Of a DNA stretch of 33,916 nt, positions 32,897-33,916 are shown piece after piece. Under the pieces are notes generated by a model. The model was not told the DNA's origin. It made no database searches and saw only the letters and a program-made list of their open reading frames with translations. The first letter of the stretch is position 1. Every line of letters begins with the position of its first letter. This DNA comes from Ramlibacter sp. (lineage in GTDB: Bacteria; Pseudomonadota; Gammaproteobacteria; Burkholderiales; Burkholderiaceae_C), in NCBI GenBank assembly GCA_013815685.1, contig JACDFR010000043.1:1-33916 (forward strand). The letters are read 5' to 3'. The position numbers and the translations under genes were made by a program.

Positions 32897-33916
32897 TTTT
32901 TGCCCTTCAGCTCTTTGAAAAACGAGCTCGGCCTCGGCCCTGAGTAACCACCCGAAGACAGGCCGCATTCCGCTAAGCAATCACGAACGAAGCTTGTGCA
33001 TTGCCGACCCGTCAAGTTGTATTGCCCCGGAGTGGAAGCTCGCCGCGCTCGGCACTGCGACATGCATTGATCCTTGTCAGGGGGTGACTCGATCACCTTG
33101 CACTGTTGCTCTTTCTGTGAGTCCGGCTTCACGGCACCTGGGCTATCGAAGGGATTTCCCGTCGGGTAAAAACCCTGCGTCCCGGGTTCGCCTGATAAAC
33201 CGAAGCCAACGTGTCCAAAACCCATGGCGGCGTCGCTGTAGAAGCAGATGTTGACGTCGAGACCCAGCGGATCCACTAATCCCGTCGGCTGGTTCTCGAC
33301 ATAGGTGAACCGGCTTAGGCCCCCACCCAATCCGATCGGGTCAGGCTGTGTGTACCTCCCTTGATTCCCGTTGTAGCTTCTGAAGTAGTTGTAGCTCAGA
33401 TTCGATTCGTCATCGAAGTACTGCCCCGGAAACCGCAGGTTACCCTCCACCGGCGGCTTGGTCGCCTTCAGTCGCGTAGCTTGATTCGCGGCAGCCGTTG
33501 CTGTCAATACCCCCGTCGGCTTGTTATTTCCGAACGCCGAGTAAGGCCACTGCCACACCGGCTTGCTGTCGCTGTCGGTGATGAGGCGCGGCGTTCCCAG
33601 ATGATCCGCATGGATCGCGTAGAACTTGCCGTTCCTGTACATGCCGATCGGGATGGACTGTCCTGATTCAGTGGGCAGCCAGATGTACTCGGTTCTGCCT
33701 TTGCCGGCCGCACTTCCGTTGTCGTATTCGCCAATGAGGTTGGCTTCCTCATCGTAGACAAACGACATGCCCAGGCTGGCCTTGTTGTGGCTTTGGCCCG
33801 TGAACATCCAGCCAAAGCCTTTTCTGAGCCAATTGATGAAGCCTTTGCCCAGTTCTTCCTCGTGGGGCAATGTCTGCTCGGCCTGCGGCTGGCTCTTGAA
33901 GACGCGCTGGCCTATT
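32893..33916 (-). CDS. RHS repeat-associated core protein with C-terminal toxin tip, 5' end outside window
   Basis: The frame is open from the window edge (about 340 residues seen). The RHS core carries repeats and the hallmark AIHADHLGTPRLITD, FPGQYFDDESNLSYNYFRSY, GRYTQPDPIGL, and ends at GLVDPLGL. The variable tip is the last 121 residues (33258-32896). GHVGFG (tip His16), GFYPTGNPF and RQCTSFVRDCL (tip Cys87) follow an H-then-C order like permuted papain-fold (YiiX/LRAT-type) enzymes, so a cysteine hydrolase or acyltransferase acting on peptide or lipid is possible. Base composition is AT-richer than the rest of the window. Delivery by type VI secretion is common for such proteins but is not shown here. 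Confidence 0.88.
   Translation of the reverse strand, partial: IGQRVFKSQPQAEQTLPHEEELGKGFINWLRKGFGWMFTGQSHNKASLGMSFVYDEEANLIGEYDNGSAAGKGRTEYIWLPTESGQSIPIGMYRNGKFYAIHADHLGTPRLITDSDSKPVWQWPYSAFGNNKPTGVLTATAAANQATRLKATKPPVEGNLRFPGQYFDDESNLSYNYFRSYNGNQGRYTQPDPIGLGGGLSRFTYVENQPTGLVDPLGLDVNICFYSDAAMGFGHVGFGLSGEPGTQGFYPTGNPFDSPGAVKPDSQKEQQCKVIESPPDKDQCMSQCRARRASTPGQYNLTGRQCTSFVRDCLAECGLSSGGYSGPRPSSFFKELKGKK

Noticed and set aside
1..33916. CRISPR arrays, tRNA or rRNA genes, phage integrase or attachment sites
   Set aside because: No regularly spaced direct repeats, cloverleaf-like segments, rRNA-like stretches or integrase motifs were noticed while reading both strands.

Overview
The window looks like chromosome of a GC-rich betaproteobacterium of the order Burkholderiales, probably a Comamonadaceae relative (Ramlibacter/Variovorax-like). 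This is inferred from codon use, the DUF3567 protein, the tsaB-rimI-udg and purE-purK-tsaC gene orders, and the style of the RHS core; no database search was possible. Most of the window is dense housekeeping and catabolic sequence with many 4-bp ATGA/GTGA overlaps. No rRNA, tRNA or CRISPR array was seen.

Layout. Positions 1-1569: a partial DUF2946 protein, a crotonase-fold protein and a VOC protein. 1666-5729: a trehalose block, otsB - GH15 glycosidase - otsA, which puts synthesis and probable breakdown of an alpha-glucoside together. 5750-9777: a fumarylacetoacetate-hydrolase-family enzyme divergent from an IclR regulator, then DUF3108, DUF3567 and a ChaN-like lipoprotein. 9761-15542: an omega-amino-acid transaminase divergent from purU, followed by a LysR regulator, a mandelate-racemase-like enolase and a GlcD-like FAD oxidase, all on the plus strand. 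15553-18880: a TpsA/filamentous-haemagglutinin-type exoprotein gene broken by two single-base frameshifts.

19051-22758: udg, rimI and tsaB (minus strand, translationally coupled), divergent across a palindrome from dacB and a SemiSWEET transporter, closed by a 28-bp hairpin. 22780-26440: a GDSL-like lipoprotein that has lost its catalytic residues, then tsaC, purK and purE. 26488-27381 is a CnoX-type thioredoxin; 27442-28899 holds a small secreted protein and purC. The conserved purine/fba neighbourhood is interrupted by a 45-codon ORF and a vapBC toxin-antitoxin pair (28947-29806) before fba (29879-30943).

The last 3 kb is accessory DNA. A lipoprotein alpha/beta hydrolase abuts the first ~120 bp of an IS3-type insertion sequence. 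That end sits inside a decayed orphan RHS tip, which follows an intact polymorphic-toxin module: an RHS protein running off the window, with a C-terminal tip carrying a permuted-papain-like His/Cys pattern, overlapped by a four-helix membrane protein that is the candidate immunity factor. This RHS tip / immunity / displaced-tip / IS arrangement is the most interesting part of the window.
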